A stretch of DNA of 44,149 bases from Candidatus Zixiibacteriota bacterium (GTDB lineage Bacteria > Zixibacteria > MSB-5A5 > UBA10806). Every line of letters starts with the position of its first letter. Positions within the stretch are counted from its first letter, which is position 1. The position numbers were made by a program, and so were the translations under genes. Below, in pieces: positions 33,823 to 43,338 of the stretch. Where the stretch lies: assembly GCA_020348065.1 (NCBI GenBank), contig CP070742.1, forward strand, positions 3,322,345 to 3,366,493, in the 5' to 3' direction. The notes beneath the pieces are model-generated. The model ran no database searches. It was not told the origin of the DNA and worked only from the letters and a program-made list of their open reading frames with translations.

Positions 33823-35769
33823 TTAATAATAAAACCAGATGGTCCGGTAATCGCGAATATTCTCCCCCAGAGCGGCGAGTTCCTCAAGGTAATCGTAAAT
33901 CGGAACATCCATGTAATTGTATGGCGGCACGGGAGTTATATTCTTCTCCCAGGGATGGAACTCATACACCCGCGAACCGTCGGGGAGCACCATCACCAAC
34001 CGATGATCCTGTTGAGCCTGCAGATGATTTTTACCCAACTTGGGCACATTGAAAACCGGTTCGTCGGTACGATCGAGTCCCGGCAAAAGACGGGCTTCTT
34101 CTTTCCTTTCCTGCAGTATCCGTGCTATGGGGACCATGAAACTGCGGGTCTCCTCTTTGCCTTTCAAATTGAATGTATAATAGGGATCGACTCCGATAAG
34201 CCTGAGATCTCTGCGAAGCTTGGCGGTTTCAAATCTTCTGGAGTTAAAGACCGTGTACACCTGCTGGTTGTAAACCCCGATCCCCAACCTCTTGATTTTT
34301 TGAACCGCCTCCATGGATTCAGGAGTAATTTCATAAGAATGCTCATAATGAGTCACGACCGAGATTTCCCGTTTCCCGGGAACCTGAAATTCAGAAAGGA
34401 TATCAATCAGAGAATCACTCCATCTCATGGGAAGCACCACCGGAGTCCGGGTACCGATCCTTATGCGGTAGATATGATCGAGTTTGGAAAGCGATTCCAT
34501 AATCCAACGTATGAAATCATCTTTCATTATGCATGGATCGCCGCCGGTAATTAAAACGTCACCGATACTTCTATGATCGTTCAGCCAATTTATGGCCTCT
34601 TCAATTTGCTTCCGTGACGCCATAGCCTTCGGATCAAGAACCTCGTCAATTTCCCAGTTGCGCTGGCAGTAAACGCAAATCTGAGAGCAGGTATTGAACG
34701 GTTTTAATATGGCGATTCCGGGGTAACGCCTGGTTATGAGATCCACCGGTGATGTATCCTGTTCCCCCATGAAATCAAATATGGCGTCTCTTTCGGTCCT
34801 GTGCTTGACCATCAAGTCCACATAATCCGGCGGGGGAATGACCTGTGCCCGCACCGCATGATCATACCCGACAGACAAATTACGATCCATGAGGCTAAGG
34901 TAATATGGGGTTATGCCGAAGGGGATACTATTCTCGGTGGCTTTTTGTACCGCTTTCTTCTGTTCGTCGGTCAATTCTATTAAATGGAGAAGCGGTTCGG
35001 CTTTCCTGATAACATTCTTTATATGCCACTTATAATCGTTCCAATCGGATTCATCGGCTTTAAAGTAATGAAGAATCCTTTCGCGATTTTCTTTTCGCCA
35101 GCTTATAACATCGTTATCCAGCCCCGAGGGATACTTTTTAAAATATTTCTGAATTGTTCCTCCCATATCGTCAAGTATCTCGGTCCTGGTGAGCGCTGCC
35201 TCGCGTCCTTCCAACTTGAGAAAATCCGGTATACCCTTCTTTGCGTCCTTCGATTCAAAGTAGATATTGGGTTTTCCCCCCACACTTCGGAACAGGTTTA
35301 TGAACTCCATTAAGAACCCGACAGAAACCTCCTGAGTCAGTTCATCAAATCGTTCCTGAGCGAGTTTCCAGAGTGAATCCAACGCCGAGAACCCGGTCCG
35401 GAATTCATTGACGGGACCTATGATACTTTTAAAAACCTTTATACTGTCGCGGACTATCGCTTTTTCAAGAATATGAAGGTCGTTATCAACCCCGAATATC
35501 TCTCTCTCCGAACGTTCAAGATAAGTATACAATAATTCCCGGGAGCTTTCCAGATCATCTGTACCTTTAAGCAAATTATAAATATCCGGATTTGCTTCCC
35601 ACAGACGATGAAGATATGCTTCATAATCGACCTCGAATCGAGGCTTTATTCTCTCGACAGCGTCGGTGAAAATATCATCGATTATTTTTGTCTGGATCTT
35701 TTTGGTCTCGTCATCAGGATATGATTTTCGCATAATCGATAACCCCTGATATTTAGAATTAAATTTCAT
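33823..35769 (-). CDS. KamA-family radical SAM protein (lysine/glutamate 2,3-aminomutase-like), long form
   Basis: This 648-residue protein has a KamA-like core from about residue 300: ILKPFNTCSQICVYCQRNWE (CX3CX2C for the 4Fe-4S cluster, about 360-367), DVLITGGDPCIM, IRIGTRTPVVLPMRW, SVVTHYEHSYEITPE, YNQQVYTVFNS and PYYTFNLKGKEET. KamA enzymes use S-adenosylmethionine and PLP to shift an amino group from C2 to C3. Classical lysine 2,3-aminomutase has about 415 residues, so some 230 extra N-terminal residues are present, mostly helical and without recognised motifs. The substrate is uncertain; osmolyte beta-lysine or beta-glutamate are possibilities. AAGGA lies 9 bases before the ATG. Encoded alone. 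Confidence 0.88.
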   Translation of the reverse strand: MKFNSKYQGLSIMRKSYPDDETKKIQTKIIDDIFTDAVERIKPRFEVDYEAYLHRLWEANPDIYNLLKGTDDLESSRELLYTYLERSEREIFGVDNDLHILEKAIVRDSIKVFKSIIGPVNEFRTGFSALDSLWKLAQERFDELTQEVSVGFLMEFINLFRSVGGKPNIYFESKDAKKGIPDFLKLEGREAALTRTEILDDMGGTIQKYFKKYPSGLDNDVISWRKENRERILHYFKADESDWNDYKWHIKNVIRKAEPLLHLIELTDEQKKAVQKATENSIPFGITPYYLSLMDRNLSVGYDHAVRAQVIPPPDYVDLMVKHRTERDAIFDFMGEQDTSPVDLITRRYPGIAILKPFNTCSQICVYCQRNWEIDEVLDPKAMASRKQIEEAINWLNDHRSIGDVLITGGDPCIMKDDFIRWIMESLSKLDHIYRIRIGTRTPVVLPMRWSDSLIDILSEFQVPGKREISVVTHYEHSYEITPESMEAVQKIKRLGIGVYNQQVYTVFNSRRFETAKLRRDLRLIGVDPYYTFNLKGKEETRSFMVPIARILQERKEEARLLPGLDRTDEPVFNVPKLGKNHLQAQQDHRLVMVLPDGSRVYEFHPWEKNITPVPPYNYMDVPIYDYLEELAALGENIRDYRTIWFYY

Positions 35770-35922
35770 ATTTTCAAATCCTTAAATCAAGCAGATTTTG
35801 CCTGTAATATTATGTCGGACGAATGGCGCCGCAGTATAATCAATCCTTGTATTCAGTTGGCAAATTTCTAATACTTTACAAAAAACGCCCTATATTTCTT
35901 TTTATAATTTCCGGACATTAAC

Positions 35923-35951
35923 AAAAAAGGGAGCCATAATCGACTCCCCTT
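35923..35951 (-). terminator. Rho-independent terminator after the beta-helix T9SS gene
   Basis: On the minus strand AAGGGGAG...CTCCCTT forms a 7-bp stem (35944-35951 with 35929-35934) followed by a six-T run. It lies about 20 bases after the stop at 35972. Confidence 0.8.
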
Positions 35952-35971
35952 CAATTCCAACTGAAGAACAT

Positions 35972-37291
35972 TTATTTCAGATACAGCATCTTGCCGGTCT
36001 GCGAATACCCCCCGGCTTCAATTCTATAAAAGTAAAATCCAGATCGGTATTTATTGGCGTCCCAGGCCATCTGATGGCTGCCGGCCAGTCTGTAACCTTC
36101 TGAAATAGTCTCAACCTTGCGCCCGAGAAGATCATAGATATCTATGCCTACATCCGACGGTTCGGGCAGGCTGAAGCGGATTGTAGTGGTTGAATTGAAT
36201 GGATTGGGATAATTTGATACTGAAAAATATATACTCGGATTATTAAAGCTTATTATATTCGTCAACTGATCGTAATAGAAAGCCCCTATATCGGCGACGG
36301 TGCTGTCGGGATCATACGGGGATAAAGGATCGCCGGCGTCGACACAGGGCGAACCGCCATTAAGGCGGCAGTCGCCGTTAGCATGATCGACAAACATGGG
36401 ATCAAGGGAAATGTTTCCATTTACGCCAAGCAGATCCGCGATAGGACCGAACCAATCACCGCCCGTATTGCCGTAAAAATCCGAATAAGATATCGATATA
36501 TTGTTATTACCCCTGAAGCTGACGGATCCGCCCTGGCCGCTGAAGGTTATAATAGTGTTGCGAATCGCAAGATCGCCCTGGCGGAAATCTATACCGCCGC
36601 CCTCCGGCGAACTGTTGTCCGAAAAAGTGCAGTTGACAATTGTAGCCGCGACCATCGCCTCCGAGAAAAACCCTCCGCCACCCTCCACAGCGGTGTTCCC
36701 GTGTATTAAAGACCTGCTAATATAAGGCTCCGCGCCGTTATTAAAGAACATACCACCGCCATAGTCGGCGACGTTATCGATAAATCGGCAGCTGTCGATG
36801 ATGGGGTTTCCGCGATCGGCCATCACGCCGCCGCCCGCGAGAGCGTAGTTATTATAAAAAATTACGTTGATTATCGACGGTGACGTTGTGTCGCAGTAGA
36901 CCCCTGCGCCGTTGCATTCCGGTCAGGGAGCGTCGGCCACCCCGTTCATTATGGTTATATCGCGGATAACCGTCTGGTTGCCCTCATAGTTGGATAAATA
37001 AAATCCCCTCTGGGCGACCCCGTTATGCTGCCCCTGAACGTCGATAACGCAATTTTCGGGATTTCCGCTCTGAGATCGAACGGTTATGACTTTACCGAGT
37101 ATATCGATATTGTAATTTCCCTCCCCCGAATAAGTCCCGTCGGCCAGAACAACCTCGTCGCCGTATACGGCGGCTTCAACAGCTGCCTGGATGGTAGCAT
37201 AATCGCCGGGGACATTGATGACGGTGGCATATGAATTATATGAAATGATACTTATCAGGCAAATCTGGGCGAAAACGAATCTGGCCATCAT
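35972..37291 (-). pseudogene. Parallel beta-helix T9SS cargo gene interrupted by an in-frame TGA
   Basis: Two frames, 36923-37291 (122 residues) and the one ending at 35972, are in the same register and separated by a single TGA at 36923-36925. Translation across it is continuous: NGVADAP, stop, PECNGAGVYCDTTSPS, then GGGVMADRGNPIIDSC. The first part has a signal peptide and a pectin-lyase-like opening (VINVPGDYATIQAAVEAA ... GTYSGEGNYN). The second continues the right-handed beta-helix (YGGGMFFNNG, GGGGFFSEA) and ends in a sorting domain (NYPNPFNSTTTIRFSLPEP ... SGFYFYRIEAG, KMLYLK). A recent nonsense mutation or sequencing error is likely. The intact protein would be about 440 residues and secreted. 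Confidence 0.75.
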
Positions 37292-37425
37292 GATTTTACT
37301 ACGATTACGCGTCCTTAAAGATGCGGTTTATATTTTCTATCGGTTTCATACTACTGTTAATACAAAGCAATTTCGATATTATTCCGCCCGGATGAAATAT
37401 TCCACCCTGTAGCTGAAAATTGAAT

Positions 37426-38946
37426 CTATTTTAAAAACAGCATTTTTTTAGAAAACGAATCTCCGTCCGTATTGATTCGATAAAAATAAACGCCCGAAGT
37501 CTGATCCGAGGCGTCCCAGCGGACAACGTGCTTTCCTGAATTAAGCGGTTCGTTTAGAAGATCAGCAACCCTCTCGCCGAGGACATTGAAAACGTCGACC
37601 GAAACGTTAGAATTTTTACGGAGATAAAATTCAATATTTGTCTCGGTATTAAAGGGATTTGGATAATTTTGCAAAAGTTTGAATTTGCCGGGAATAAAAT
37701 CGACCATTTCATCTTCCACATCTACCAGGCCGGAATTTATTTTCATCATGAAGGCGTCAAAGATGTAATCTAATGAGAAGGCGGATCCGGCGATAACGAA
37801 GTTACCGTCATCTGTCTGCCTCACGCAATAGCCTATGTCAGCATCATTAATACTCATCGTACCGAACCACTGCAGATCTCCATTGTCGTCTGTCTTTACA
37901 ACATAGATGTCGCAACCGCCCTGCATAGGCGTTTCCATCAGCCCGGCGGCAATAAACCCGCCATCCGAGATTTCTCTGACGGAATTCGCGCAGTCAGATA
38001 CGCTTTCCCCGTAGGTTCTTTCCCACTGAACTGTCCCGTCCGACGACGTTTTTACCAGATACAAATCGTGATGATAGGGCGCTATGAGAATAGTTTTATA
38101 ACCTGAGACAATATAGCCGCCATCACTCGTCTGATCCACCGAGTACCCGGCATCGTAACCGTCGCCTCCGTAGGTACGATTCCATTCGACATTGCCACCC
38201 GAATCCATTTTTATCAGCCAGACGTCGAAGGCAGTTCCGATTCCGCCTCTGACACCGCAAATAATATAGCCGCCGTCCGAGGTCTGGAGGACGGATTTGG
38301 CATGATCTGCAAATAAAGGCGTGCCGTATTCCCGTGACCACATTACTTCGCCGACGCTGTCTGTCTTGACTACATAAACATCGGTATGATACTCGTCCGG
38401 TTCCGTTTTATAACCGGCCGCAATATACCCGCCGTCGGAAGTTTGAGTGATTTCCGCGAACGATTCGCCGCCGGAATCGCCATATTTCCTCGTCCAGACC
38501 GTGTCTCCTGAAGCGTCCGTTTTGATGATATACCCGTCAGATGTGGATCTGTCCCCGTCTGTAAAAAAACCGCATACGATGAAGCCGCTATCAGACGTGG
38601 GCTTAACACAGAAACCAGCATCGTTGTCCGAGTCTCCATACGTCCTTGCCCATTCGGTATTTCCGTCGCCGTCGGTTTTTATCAGCAATACATCGTTATG
38701 CACTTGCCCATACGATTTCCTACATCCGGCCAATATAAAACCGGGTAAGTCCGGATAATTGCCCTGCCCGACTTGCTCAACCCAATAAACGCAGTTGAAT
38801 TCGCCTTCTCCAAATATCTGCATCCAGATGATGTTCGGATTCTGAGCAGGGAGAATCGGAGCCGCAATAAAGATTATGAAGGAAATAGCCAGAAGATAAT
38901 TTTCGTTAAACATCTTGCGCCCCGCCTTTAGAGTTAATTCCTTCAT
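37426..38946 (-). CDS. Repeat beta-propeller protein with T9SS type A sorting domain (paralogue A)
   Basis: This 506-residue secreted protein has a signal peptide (hydrophobic LLAISFIIFIAAP, ending PAQ), about seven repeats of roughly 50 residues built on the pattern DGGYI-G-(10-15)-D-Y-VKTD--G-W-R-YG, and a C-terminal sorting domain (QNYPNPFNTETNIEFYL ... SGVYFYRINTDG, KKMLFLK). The Trp and Asp spacing suggests a propeller. The start may be ATG 38946 (GGGGAG 10 bases upstream) or ATG 38913, the position conserved with the paralogue at 39060-40568. The two are tandem duplicates with a shared upstream element. Function is unknown. Confidence 0.85.
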   Translation of the reverse strand: MKELTLKAGRKMFNENYLLAISFIIFIAAPILPAQNPNIIWMQIFGEGEFNCVYWVEQVGQGNYPDLPGFILAGCRKSYGQVHNDVLLIKTDGDGNTEWARTYGDSDNDAGFCVKPTSDSGFIVCGFFTDGDRSTSDGYIIKTDASGDTVWTRKYGDSGGESFAEITQTSDGGYIAAGYKTEPDEYHTDVYVVKTDSVGEVMWSREYGTPLFADHAKSVLQTSDGGYIICGVRGGIGTAFDVWLIKMDSGGNVEWNRTYGGDGYDAGYSVDQTSDGGYIVSGYKTILIAPYHHDLYLVKTSSDGTVQWERTYGESVSDCANSVREISDGGFIAAGLMETPMQGGCDIYVVKTDDNGDLQWFGTMSINDADIGYCVRQTDDGNFVIAGSAFSLDYIFDAFMMKINSGLVDVEDEMVDFIPGKFKLLQNYPNPFNTETNIEFYLRKNSNVSVDVFNVLGERVADLLNEPLNSGKHVVRWDASDQTSGVYFYRINTDGDSFSKKMLFLK

Positions 38947-38996
38947 GATGCAAGCTCTCCCCGGGATGTCTTTCTGTAAAGTATAATAAAGAATCC

Positions 38997-39012
38997 TGGT
39001 TATTTGGTTCCA
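38997..39012 (-). promoter_or_regulatory. Conserved upstream element of paralogue A
   Basis: TGGAACCAAATAACCA (minus strand) matches 15 of 16 bases of the element at 40635-40650 and lies 84 bases before the conserved ATG at 38913. A TATTATA box follows about 8 bases further downstream. It may be an activator site or part of the promoter. Confidence 0.45.
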
Positions 39013-39059
39013 TTTTTTCAGATAACATTCCGGCCTTCGCAGATATTCCTGCCAATCAT

Positions 39060-40568
39060 CTACCTCAACAATATCATTTTCGTTGTCTCGGAAGACCGAT
39101 CCGTTTCGATTTTATAGAAGTAATTGCCGGATTTTAAGTCACCAGGGTTCCATACAACCTGATGACGGCCGGCCGGTCTATAACCCCTAGAGAGAGTTTC
39201 GACCTCACGACCGAGAAGATCATAGATAATTATGGTAACATCAGATGGCTCATGCAGGTTATAACGTATTTTGGTGGTTGAATTGAATGGATTGGGATAA
39301 TTTTGTTGCGTTATAAACGTTTGCGGGGCGACCTCACTCAGTTCTTCCTCTATACCGACTTGCCCCGGCCTTATTTTCATCAGAAAAGCGTCATGATACG
39401 CGCCGCCGAAATCTTCCGTATGTCCCGTCACAACGTAATTTCCGTCGAAAACCTGCCTGATGCACTCTCCGATATCGTCGTCATGTCCGCCGAAAATATC
39501 ATGCCATTCCAGGTTGCCGGAGTCATCCGTTTTTACGACATAAATATCGTTTCCTTCCTGGCCGAAAGATGTGGAGTGCCCTGTCATAATATAGCCGCCG
39601 TCCACGGTTTGCCTGACAGATAATGCGCGATCGCTTCTAGCTCCGCCATAAGTCCGCTCCCATTCGACAAAACCCTCATCGGAGATTTTGATCAAATAAA
39701 ATTCGCAGTGGCAGTTTCTGTCAGACACTGTTTTATACCCTGCGATTACATAACCGCCGTCGCTGGCTCGAGCCACCGAAAAGCCTTTATCATAGCGATC
39801 GCCGCCGTAATGCCGGGTCCATTCAATATCTCCGCCGGCATTCACTTTTGTAAGCTGAACGTCGCAGTCGACACCACCCGGCGACTCCATCCATCCGCAA
39901 AAAACAAAACCGCCGTCGTTTGACGGCTGTATAGATACGGCGCGATCAATAGAATCCGCCGGTCCATGCTCCCGGGACCAGAGAAGCTGACCGGTTGTAT
40001 TTGTTCTAACCAAGTATATATCGGTATGATAGCCGTCGGATTCAGCTATATAACCGACGGCTATATAGCCGCCATCAGATAATTGGCAGACTTCATAAAA
40101 CCGCGCGCTGCGGGAACCGCCATATTTCTTTGTCCAGACCGTATCGCCGTAAGCATCGGTTTTTAGCATATAGGCGTCAGACTTATAGGCATCTATATCC
40201 CGGGTAGCCCCACACACGATATACCCGCCATCCATCGTCGGCTTGACGCAATATCCTATGTCAGGACCATCACCGCCGTAAATCCGCTCCCATTCGACAA
40301 ATCCATCCGCGTCGGTTTTTATCAAATAGATATCCTCATAACCCATTACGAACTGTTGAGTAGATCCAACCATGATGAAACCTGGTGCCCCGCGATCATC
40401 CCGCCTCCCCGCCTCCTCAACCCATTTCGCGCCAGCCCAACCCTCCCCGCTGTAGGTTTGAAACCAGATAATACTCGGATTCTGGGCGCTGAGGTTAAAA
40501 GCCGTCATAATAATTATGAAGCAAATAACCGGAAAATGATTCTTAATATGCATTTTACACCCCGCCAT
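39060..40568 (-). CDS. Repeat beta-propeller protein with T9SS type A sorting domain (paralogue B)
   Basis: This protein of about 502 residues has the same plan as its neighbour: signal peptide (hydrophobic FPVICFIIIMTAF, ending LSAQ), about seven repeats such as DGGYIAVGYIAESDGYHTD and DGGYVIAGYKTVSD with YLVRTNTTGQLLWSREHG strands, and a sorting domain (QQNYPNPFNSTTKIRYNLHEP ... SGNYFYKIETD, KMILLR). The sorting domain resembles that of the beta-helix gene more than that of paralogue A. ATG 40568 and ATG 40553 are both possible starts; the frame also has a TTG at 40577. Tandem duplication is evident from the repeats and the shared upstream DNA. Confidence 0.85.
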   Translation of the reverse strand: MAGCKMHIKNHFPVICFIIIMTAFNLSAQNPSIIWFQTYSGEGWAGAKWVEEAGRRDDRGAPGFIMVGSTQQFVMGYEDIYLIKTDADGFVEWERIYGGDGPDIGYCVKPTMDGGYIVCGATRDIDAYKSDAYMLKTDAYGDTVWTKKYGGSRSARFYEVCQLSDGGYIAVGYIAESDGYHTDIYLVRTNTTGQLLWSREHGPADSIDRAVSIQPSNDGGFVFCGWMESPGGVDCDVQLTKVNAGGDIEWTRHYGGDRYDKGFSVARASDGGYVIAGYKTVSDRNCHCEFYLIKISDEGFVEWERTYGGARSDRALSVRQTVDGGYIMTGHSTSFGQEGNDIYVVKTDDSGNLEWHDIFGGHDDDIGECIRQVFDGNYVVTGHTEDFGGAYHDAFLMKIRPGQVGIEEELSEVAPQTFITQQNYPNPFNSTTKIRYNLHEPSDVTIIIYDLLGREVETLSRGYRPAGRHQVVWNPGDLKSGNYFYKIETDRSSETTKMILLR

Positions 40569-40634
40569 CAAATACAATACCTCGCCACGCTATCTCTCCC
40601 CGTAGATGTTTTCCTATACTAAAATACAGAAATT

Positions 40635-40650
40635 TGGTTAATTGGTTCCA
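40635..40650 (-). promoter_or_regulatory. Conserved upstream element of paralogue B
   Basis: TGGAACCAATTAACCA (minus strand) is nearly identical to the element of paralogue A and lies 82 bases before ATG 40553. A partial copy, GGTTATTTGG, occurs at 40731-40740 in the same intergenic region. Confidence 0.45.
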
Positions 40651-40967
40651 CTTTCTTTAAAATATTCCTTAGAAATCATAATACAAACAAAGCGGAAATT
40701 ATATCGCTGATCGAAAAGCGGGTTATTTGGAAAGACCGGCTATATATGGAAGATTTAATATCCGGCAATTCGAAATAGAATAATACTATAATTTACACAA
40801 TCTATTTAAAATCTGTACCATTAAAAAATTCGCCTGACTAATCCGATCTATGTTCAGTGATTAAATAATCAATTATAAAACAAACAGATAGTTCATTTAA
40901 TAATAATTATTATCATATATAGAAGAAGAAAAAAGCCAAAAAGTATGTGAATTTTTTAACAATTATA

Positions 40968-40996
40968 TTGACACTTCCAGGATTTGCGTTTAGCTT
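40968..40996 (+). promoter_or_regulatory. Candidate promoter of the kinase-CBS-receiver/transporter operon
   Basis: A perfect TTGACA (40968-40973) is followed after 17 bases by TAGCTT (40991-40996), which matches TATAAT at only three positions. The start would fall near 41003, about 50 bases before the ATG. Confidence 0.4.
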
Positions 40997-41055
40997 ATAT
41001 TTAGCCTTTAAATAGGGTGAGCAGATGGTGAAGGGTTAATAGGGAAAGTGTCGGA

Positions 41056-42744
41056 ATGCCCGGGACAGCTTCAAACGGCTTGAGTCCTTCATTTGATTTT
41101 TTGCACCTGGATAAAAAGCATTATAGGGATTTCAGACGACGTAATTTCATTCGTCTTATCTTTACCTATCTGGCTCCCCTTATATTAATATCGGTTTATT
41201 TTTACTTCCAGCACGGTGTAATGATATCCGAGGGCAGGCAATTAAGGTTGAAGGCCATCGCCGAGAACCAGTCTAACATGTTCGATCTTTTTCTCACCGA
41301 AAGGCTTAATAATCTTCGTAATATTGTAAACGATCCGAGACTGGAGTCGCGGCCGACCCAGGTTCAGATTGACTCTTATCTGGGTAGATTGAAAAACAGT
41401 AGCGAGACCTTTGTCGATCTCGGTTATTTCGACGAAACTGGCGTTCAAAAAATATATAGCGGTCCATATCCATCGCTTGAAAAGATAGATTACAGCAACG
41501 AATCATGGTATATATCGCTTATTGACGGCAACGATGACTTTATAATCACCGATATCTATCTCGGTTTCAGGCAAAAACCTCATTTCACAATAGCGGTCCG
41601 AAAAAATACGAACGATGAGTTCACCGTCCTGAGGGCAACCCTGGATCCCGGGAAAATTTACGAATACATAAGATCTCTGGAGGGCGCCAACGAGGTTATT
41701 TCCTACATAGTAAACCAGGAGGGTTACTATCAGATTGTTACATCTCACCTGGGAACGGCGCTGGAAACCTCCTCGATTGTCCCCCCTCGTGATGTCAGAC
41801 TGGGAATAGAAAATATCGAACTTAACGATAAGAGTATTACTTTCGCTTACTCCTGGCTTCAGAATGCTGATTGGGCCTTGATTGTGCAGCAGGCCGATGA
41901 TGCGGTCTCGTTTTTTTCAGGTTCGGGAATCAGGATAATAAGCGTTTCCGCCATTTTCATTATCATATCGCTTATAATCATCTGTGTTAGAACGCAAAAA
42001 CTTGTTGAAATACAAATTGAATCCGATAAAACCAAGGCACAACTCGAGCATGCCGCCAAGCTGGCTTCCGTGGGAGAACTTGCGGCCGGAATAGCGCACG
42101 AGATAAACAATCCCCTGGCCGCCATCAACGAAGAAGCCGGGTTAATGAAAGACCTGTTAAGCCCGGAATACGGGAATCCTGTCCAATGCAAAGAAATAAT
42201 TCCCCATCTTGATTCCATCCATGACCTGGTCTTCAGATGCAGAGATATCACCCGAAAACTGATGGGATTCGTGCGGAAAACCGATTTCGACATTAAAAAA
42301 CATAACATCAATAAGCTCATTGACGAGGTCGTGGATGGTTTATTCTCTCATGAAATGATGGTCAGCAATATCGAGCTGGTAAAAAATTACTCGAATGATA
42401 TTCCCGAATTAAAGACCGATGGCCATCAACTGCAGCAGGTATTTTTAAATGTAATAAATAACGCCGTTGACGCCATTGAAAACAGAAGAGGCACGATAAC
42501 AATTTCAACTTCGAAAAACGAGAAATCGATAGAAATAAAAATCTCTGATTCCGGAAAAGGGATTGAGCCGGATTCTATGGGAAAAATATTTATGCCCTTC
42601 TACACTACGAAAGAGGTGGGTAAAGGCACCGGGCTCGGTTTATCCGTCAGCTATGGTATTATAAAAAACCTCGGCGGGAAGATAGAGGTGAAAAGCGAAA
42701 TGGGTAAGGGAACTACATTTACCCTGAAGTTGCCGTTAATCTGA
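41056..42744 (+). CDS. Membrane sensor histidine kinase with extracytoplasmic Cache-like domain
   Basis: This 562-residue kinase has a membrane helix (about 31-51), a periplasmic sensor region (52-290) with Cache-style segments (SSETFVDLGYFDETGVQKIYSGPYP, NESWYISLIDGNDDFIITDIYLG, HFTIAVRK), a second helix (about 293-313) and a short coiled linker. The H-box is LASVGELAAGIAHEINNPLA with phospho-accepting H348. Catalytic boxes follow: N (QQVFLNVINNAVDAIE), G1 (DSGKGIEPDS), F and G2 (FMPFYTTKEVGKGTGLGLS). No HAMP or PAS domain is obvious. Cache domains bind small organic ligands. It starts a three-gene operon with a CBS protein and a receiver-transporter fusion, its likely phosphorylation target. 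Confidence 0.92.
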   Translation: MPGTASNGLSPSFDFLHLDKKHYRDFRRRNFIRLIFTYLAPLILISVYFYFQHGVMISEGRQLRLKAIAENQSNMFDLFLTERLNNLRNIVNDPRLESRPTQVQIDSYLGRLKNSSETFVDLGYFDETGVQKIYSGPYPSLEKIDYSNESWYISLIDGNDDFIITDIYLGFRQKPHFTIAVRKNTNDEFTVLRATLDPGKIYEYIRSLEGANEVISYIVNQEGYYQIVTSHLGTALETSSIVPPRDVRLGIENIELNDKSITFAYSWLQNADWALIVQQADDAVSFFSGSGIRIISVSAIFIIISLIIICVRTQKLVEIQIESDKTKAQLEHAAKLASVGELAAGIAHEINNPLAAINEEAGLMKDLLSPEYGNPVQCKEIIPHLDSIHDLVFRCRDITRKLMGFVRKTDFDIKKHNINKLIDEVVDGLFSHEMMVSNIELVKNYSNDIPELKTDGHQLQQVFLNVINNAVDAIENRRGTITISTSKNEKSIEIKISDSGKGIEPDSMGKIFMPFYTTKEVGKGTGLGLSVSYGIIKNLGGKIEVKSEMGKGTTFTLKLPLI

Positions 42745-42764
42745 ATATTCTGAGAGAACGTATT

Positions 42765-43313
42765 ATGGAAGAAAAAAAAGTAAAGGATTTGATGATAAAG
42801 CTGGACGATTACGCGGTTGTGGATATTGACGCCACCCTTCGCGACGCGATTCTGGCTCTTGAAGAGGCTCAAAAAAAAATAGAACCGGACCGCCAACCCC
42901 ACAGGGCGGTTCTGGTTGTGAATAAAAACAAGCGGATTGTCGGAAAAGTGGGGCATCTCGCTTTTTTGAAAGCCCTGGAGCCGAAATACGAGGTTATAAA
43001 GGATATTGACAAACTTTCGCGAGCCGGAGTAAGTGATGAATTCATCTCCACCATGATGGACCATTACAAGTTATTCAGGGCCGATTTCCAGGACTTGTGC
43101 CGCAAGGCTATGGGGATTAAAGTGATGGACGTTATGCATTCCGTGGGAGAAAGCGTCGACGAGGAAGCTCCTCTTGCGGAAGCGTTAAATCAATTAATCG
43201 TTCAACAGACATTATCAATACTGGTAACAAGAGACGGTAAGGTTGTGGGTTTATTAAGACTGTCGGATATCTTTGATGAGATTTCCGGCTGTATTAAAAA
43301 TATATCCGATTAA
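42765..43313 (+). CDS. CBS-domain pair protein
   Basis: This 182-residue cytoplasmic protein has two CBS motifs: residues 5-70 (KVKDLMIKLDDYAVVDIDATLRDAI ... HRAVLVVNKNKRIVGKVGHLAFLKAL) and 127-180 (IKVMDVMHSVGESVDEEAPLAEAL ... LSILVTRDGKVVGLLRLSDIFDEI), separated by a helical segment of about 50 residues. CBS pairs bind adenine nucleotides and often gate transporters or channels. It lies 20 bases after the kinase gene and 25 bases before the receiver-transporter gene, so it may give that transporter an energy-status input. Direct binding is inference. Confidence 0.88.
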   Translation: MEEKKVKDLMIKLDDYAVVDIDATLRDAILALEEAQKKIEPDRQPHRAVLVVNKNKRIVGKVGHLAFLKALEPKYEVIKDIDKLSRAGVSDEFISTMMDHYKLFRADFQDLCRKAMGIKVMDVMHSVGESVDEEAPLAEALNQLIVQQTLSILVTRDGKVVGLLRLSDIFDEISGCIKNISD

Positions 43314-43338
43314 ATGAGACGGGAGAAGAGGTTAATTT

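Larger units (their letters stand above)
40569..41055. other. Divergent intergenic region, AT-rich
   Basis: This 487-base stretch lies between paralogue B (minus) and the histidine kinase operon (plus). It is strongly AT-rich, has no coding frame of note, and holds the paralogue-B element (40635-40650), a TATAAT near 40785 and the candidate kinase promoter (40968-40996). Confidence 0.7.

Noticed and set aside
33738-34554. Plus-strand open frames overlapping the 3' end of the KamA-family gene
   Set aside because: They lie antisense to conserved radical SAM sequence and show no family features.
36923-36925. Selenocysteine or UGA-to-glycine recoding
   Set aside because: TGA is the normal stop of the deacetylase (4985) and FemAB-like (6291) genes, and no clear hairpin follows the TGA as a bacterial SECIS would require.
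40968-40996. Sigma-54 promoter before the kinase operon
   Set aside because: TTGACAC and TTTGC resemble the -24 and -12 elements, but the spacing is too long and the GG of the -24 element is missing.
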